From JAVBPR01 sp031549485 (GTDB taxonomy: Bacteria > Bacillota > Clostridia > Oscillospirales > Feifaniaceae): a DNA stretch of 64,000 nt. The notes beneath the pieces are model-generated. The model worked only from the letters and a program-made list of their open reading frames with translations. It did not search any database and had not been told where the DNA came from. Shown one piece after another: positions 62,801 to 64,000 of this stretch (positions are counted from its first letter, which is position 1; each line of letters opens with the position of its first letter). The stretch covers positions 7,124-71,123 of the forward strand of contig JAVBPR010000004.1 in the NCBI GenBank assembly GCA_031549485.1, in the 5' to 3' direction. Made by a program: the position numbers and the translations under genes.

Positions 62801-63498
62801 TAAGCATTGTCGATGTAGGCGATGACAAGAAAAATCACAAAGTCGTCGTAACAAGCAGCAACGCAAACGAGCCGGATGTCCGAGAATATGCTATTAACTA
62901 CGGTTCACGTATAAAAGTTAAAGACGGGCAGATAATTGAAAAAGGCCAGGAACTTACCGAAGGCTCAATAAATCCGCACGATATCATGGCGATAAAAGGC
63001 ACATCGGCAGTTCACAACTACCTTATTCAGGAAGTTCAGCGCGTTTACCGCTTGCAGGGCGTTGATATCAACGACAGGCATATCGAGGTCATCTGCCGCC
63101 AAATGATGAGAAAAGTCAGAATCGAAGATTCGGGCGATACAACCCTTCTCGTTTCGTCGGTTGTCGACTTGTTCGAGTTTATGGACGCTAATGCCGAGAT
63201 AGAGAGCAGAATAGCAAACGGAGAGAAGAATTTAAAAATCGCCGAAGCGTCGCCTGTTTTGCAGGGTATCACAAAGGCTTCGCTTGCGACCGACAGCTTC
63301 CTTTCGGCGGCTTCGTTCCAGGAGACAACAAGGGTTCTCACCGAAGCAGCTATCAAAGGAAAAGTCGATCCGCTTCTCGGACTCAAAGAAAACGTCATTA
63401 TCGGCAAGCTCATTCCCGCCGGAACCGGTATGCAGAGATACAGAGATGTCGAAGTTGTTGACAGCGACGGCTACAGCATCGTAACCGATTCGGAATAG
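59866..63498 (+). CDS. rpoC: RNA polymerase subunit beta prime
   Basis: A 1210-residue core RNA polymerase subunit. The N-terminal zinc site (CHCGKYKRIRYKGKICDRCG), the clamp and rudder, the active-site NADFDGDQMAVH (Mg-binding Asp triad), the bridge helix, and the second zinc-binding Cys set (SVLTCQSRYGVCSKCYG) with AAQSIGEPGTQLTMRTFH are all visible. Length is typical of Clostridia, which lack the long inserts of Gram-negatives. AGGAGG sits well before the ATG. Confidence 0.98.
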   Translation: MPITTFEAIKIGLASPEMIRNWSHGEVKKPETINYRTLKPERDGLFCERIFGPQKDWECHCGKYKRIRYKGKICDRCGVEVTRAKVRRERMGHIELAAPVSHIWYFKGIPSRMGLLLDISPRKLDQVLYFASYIVLDPGGVPTLNKLDILSESDYRDYYEKYEDDFRVGIGAEAIYELLCEIELEDLAATLKEELTEATGQKKARIIKRLEVVEAFRNSNNRPEWMIMTALPVIPPEIRPMVQLDGGRFATSDLNDLYRRVINRNNRLKRLIELSAPEIIVRNEKRMLQEAVDALIDNGRRGRPVTGPNNRPLKSLSDMLKGKQGRFRQNLLGKRVDYSGRSVIVVGPELKLYQCGLPKEMALELFKPFVMKKLVEDGFASNIKNAKKMVERVRTEVWDALEVVIKEHPVLLNRAPTLHRLGIQAFEPVLVEGRALKLHPLVCTAYNADFDGDQMAVHVPLSAEAQAEARFLMLSANNLLKPQDGRPVTVPTQDMILGSYYLTSTRIYTGDQNGRKTGFLFKNPNDAFEKRESGEVDFPIYTYSSEQEAILAYELKEITLHHPIKVRVEKEFDGEMQSRIVNTTVGIILFNEPIPQDLGFVDRTDDKAKFDYEISIQTDKKALGRIIDACISVHGSATTAEALDKMKALGFKYSTQGAITISVSDMEVPPEKPQMIEQAEVKIDEITKQFRRGIISDEERYNLVIDTWGATTKEVTDALTKNFDKFNPIYMMADSGARGSINQIRQLAGMRGLMANTSGRTIEIPIRSNFREGLSILEYFISSKGARKGLADTALRTADSGYLTRRLVDVAQEIIIRENDCGTVEGITVSDISDGKELIEPMRERLNGRYLTEDFKIKGKVVVSKDKIMDYADADKIIAAGVKEIKIRSVLTCQSRYGVCSKCYGSNLANKLPINVGEAVGIIAAQSIGEPGTQLTMRTFHTGGVAGDDITQGLPRVDELFEARKPKKPAIISEIAGAVSIVDVGDDKKNHKVVVTSSNANEPDVREYAINYGSRIKVKDGQIIEKGQELTEGSINPHDIMAIKGTSAVHNYLIQEVQRVYRLQGVDINDRHIEVICRQMMRKVRIEDSGDTTLLVSSVVDLFEFMDANAEIESRIANGEKNLKIAEASPVLQGITKASLATDSFLSAASFQETTRVLTEAAIKGKVDPLLGLKENVIIGKLIPAGTGMQRYRDVEVVDSDGYSIVTDSE

Positions 63499-63500
63499 CA

Positions 63501-63530
63501 TTGACAGAGCGGTTTTGATGATGATATACT
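63501..63530 (+). promoter_or_regulatory. Promoter for the L7Ae-rpsL (str) operon
   Basis: TTGACA, an 18-bp spacer and TATACT, right after the rpoC stop and 27 bases before the L7Ae-family ATG. Confidence 0.8.
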
Positions 63531-63556
63531 AATATGCGTGTTTGGAGGAGAAAACC

Positions 63557-63793
63557 ATGTTCACGCTAAAGGACACCAAAAAATTCGTCGGTATAAAACA
63601 AACGGTCAAAGCTGTTAAAGACGGCGTTGCAAAAGAGGTTTATATCGCGGAAAATGCCGACAGCGCAGTCACCGCGCCGCTTATTGAACTTTGCAAAGGC
63701 GCGCGCATTCCGATAAAGTATGTCGCAACGACTGCGCAGCTCGGTCAGGCATGTGGCATAAGCATTGGATGCTCGGCCGCGGCGATTATTTAG
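63557..63793 (+). CDS. L7Ae/L30e-family ribosome-associated protein
   Basis: A 78-residue protein of the L7Ae/L30e/S12e/Gadd45 fold (YbxF-type). FVGIKQTVKAVKDGVAKEVYIAENAD and LCKGARIPIKYVATTAQLGQACGISIGCSAAAII carry the kink-turn-binding pattern. In Firmicutes it sits between rpoC and rpsL and associates with the ribosome or K-turn RNAs. ATG 63557 has GGAGGAG 8 bases upstream. Confidence 0.93.
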   Translation: MFTLKDTKKFVGIKQTVKAVKDGVAKEVYIAENADSAVTAPLIELCKGARIPIKYVATTAQLGQACGISIGCSAAAII

Positions 63794-63849
63794 GCTTTTT
63801 CTCGAAAGAGAACAGCATATATATTAAATAGGAAAGGAGGAAATCATAA

Positions 63850-64000
63850 ATGAGCATGACATTTAACCAGCTTGTCAGAAAAGGCAGACAGACTTTGAGC
63901 AAAAAATCTACCGCTCCTGCGCTTCAGAAAGGTCTCAATACTATCAAAAAAAGAGCTACAGACCAATCGTCACCGCAGAAGAGAGGTGTTTGCACCGCTG
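63850..64000 (+). CDS. rpsL: Ribosomal protein S12, N-terminal part (runs off window)
   Basis: Only the first 50 codons are present. FNQLVRKGRQTLSKKSTAPAL and SSPQKRGVCTA are the S12 N-terminus. Between them is an insertion of about 13 residues (QKGLNTIKKRATDQ) compared with the short E. coli form; this longer form is common in Clostridia. S12 lies at the decoding centre, where changes can give streptomycin resistance. ATG 63850 or ATG 63856; AGGAGG lies upstream. Confidence 0.95.
   Translation, partial: MSMTFNQLVRKGRQTLSKKSTAPALQKGLNTIKKRATDQSSPQKRGVCTA

Overview
The window looks like chromosomal DNA of a Clostridia-class Firmicute, probably an uncultured gut Oscillospirales-like lineage. 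The evidence is low-to-moderate GC, strong AGGAG-type ribosome binding sites, frequent GTG/TTG starts, many lipoboxes and SLH anchoring, a type II pantothenate kinase, NrdR, SmpB/tmRNA, a BclA-like collagen protein, and an rpoB-rpoC-L7Ae-rpsL order. The placement is inferred from gene content, not from a search.

Region 1 (1-34.8 kb) is mostly ordinary core genome. It holds the tail of a hybrid histidine kinase with a STAS-like partner, an amidohydrolase, coaW, an aminotransferase, purB, secD-secF, a zinc-ribbon membrane protein, nrdR-PHP, rodA, a collagen-like surface protein, gdhA, an aquaporin, yjbQ with an unusual triosephosphate-isomerase-like protein, a Nudix hydrolase, a GHKL sensor kinase, an aldehyde/alcohol dehydrogenase pair, tmRNA-esterase-smpB, LytTR plus a LiaF-like protein, aroF-pheA, lipoproteins, tRNA-Leu(CAG), an ABC exporter and a large PAS/GAF hybrid kinase.

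Region 2 (34.8-55.8 kb) is accessory. It begins with a tandem GC-rich repeat, TetR and Rrf2 regulators, and tRNA-Leu(GAG), whose 3' end plus terminator is duplicated downstream. Next comes an 11-kb RHS polymorphic-toxin array. Two compact secreted genes (signal peptide, RHS core and a toxin tip: M91-like metallopeptidase, then a caspase/CHAT-like H/C-dyad domain) are each followed by a membrane-anchored putative immunity gene. An orphan tip remnant with its own immunity candidate follows, then a full-length 2162-residue RHS/YD-repeat protein with a third tip and a DUF4085-like immunity candidate. All three RHS genes share nearly the same 5' leader, signal peptide and core, while tips and immunity genes differ and are AT-richer. 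Downstream are a 1489-residue GLUG/Ig/SLH surface protein with four 243-bp repeats, a MerR regulator facing a MerR-type 19-bp-spacer promoter, and a module (GLUG lipoprotein, phosphodiester-glycosidase-like protein) bounded by 22-bp direct repeats.

Region 3 (55.8-64 kb) is rpoB, rpoC, an L7Ae-family protein and the start of rpsL. No rplJ-rplL precedes rpoB here.

The most interesting system is the RHS array. It looks like a diversifying contact or secreted toxin locus that keeps earlier toxin tips as autonomous, signal-peptide-bearing mini-genes instead of silent promoterless cassettes.
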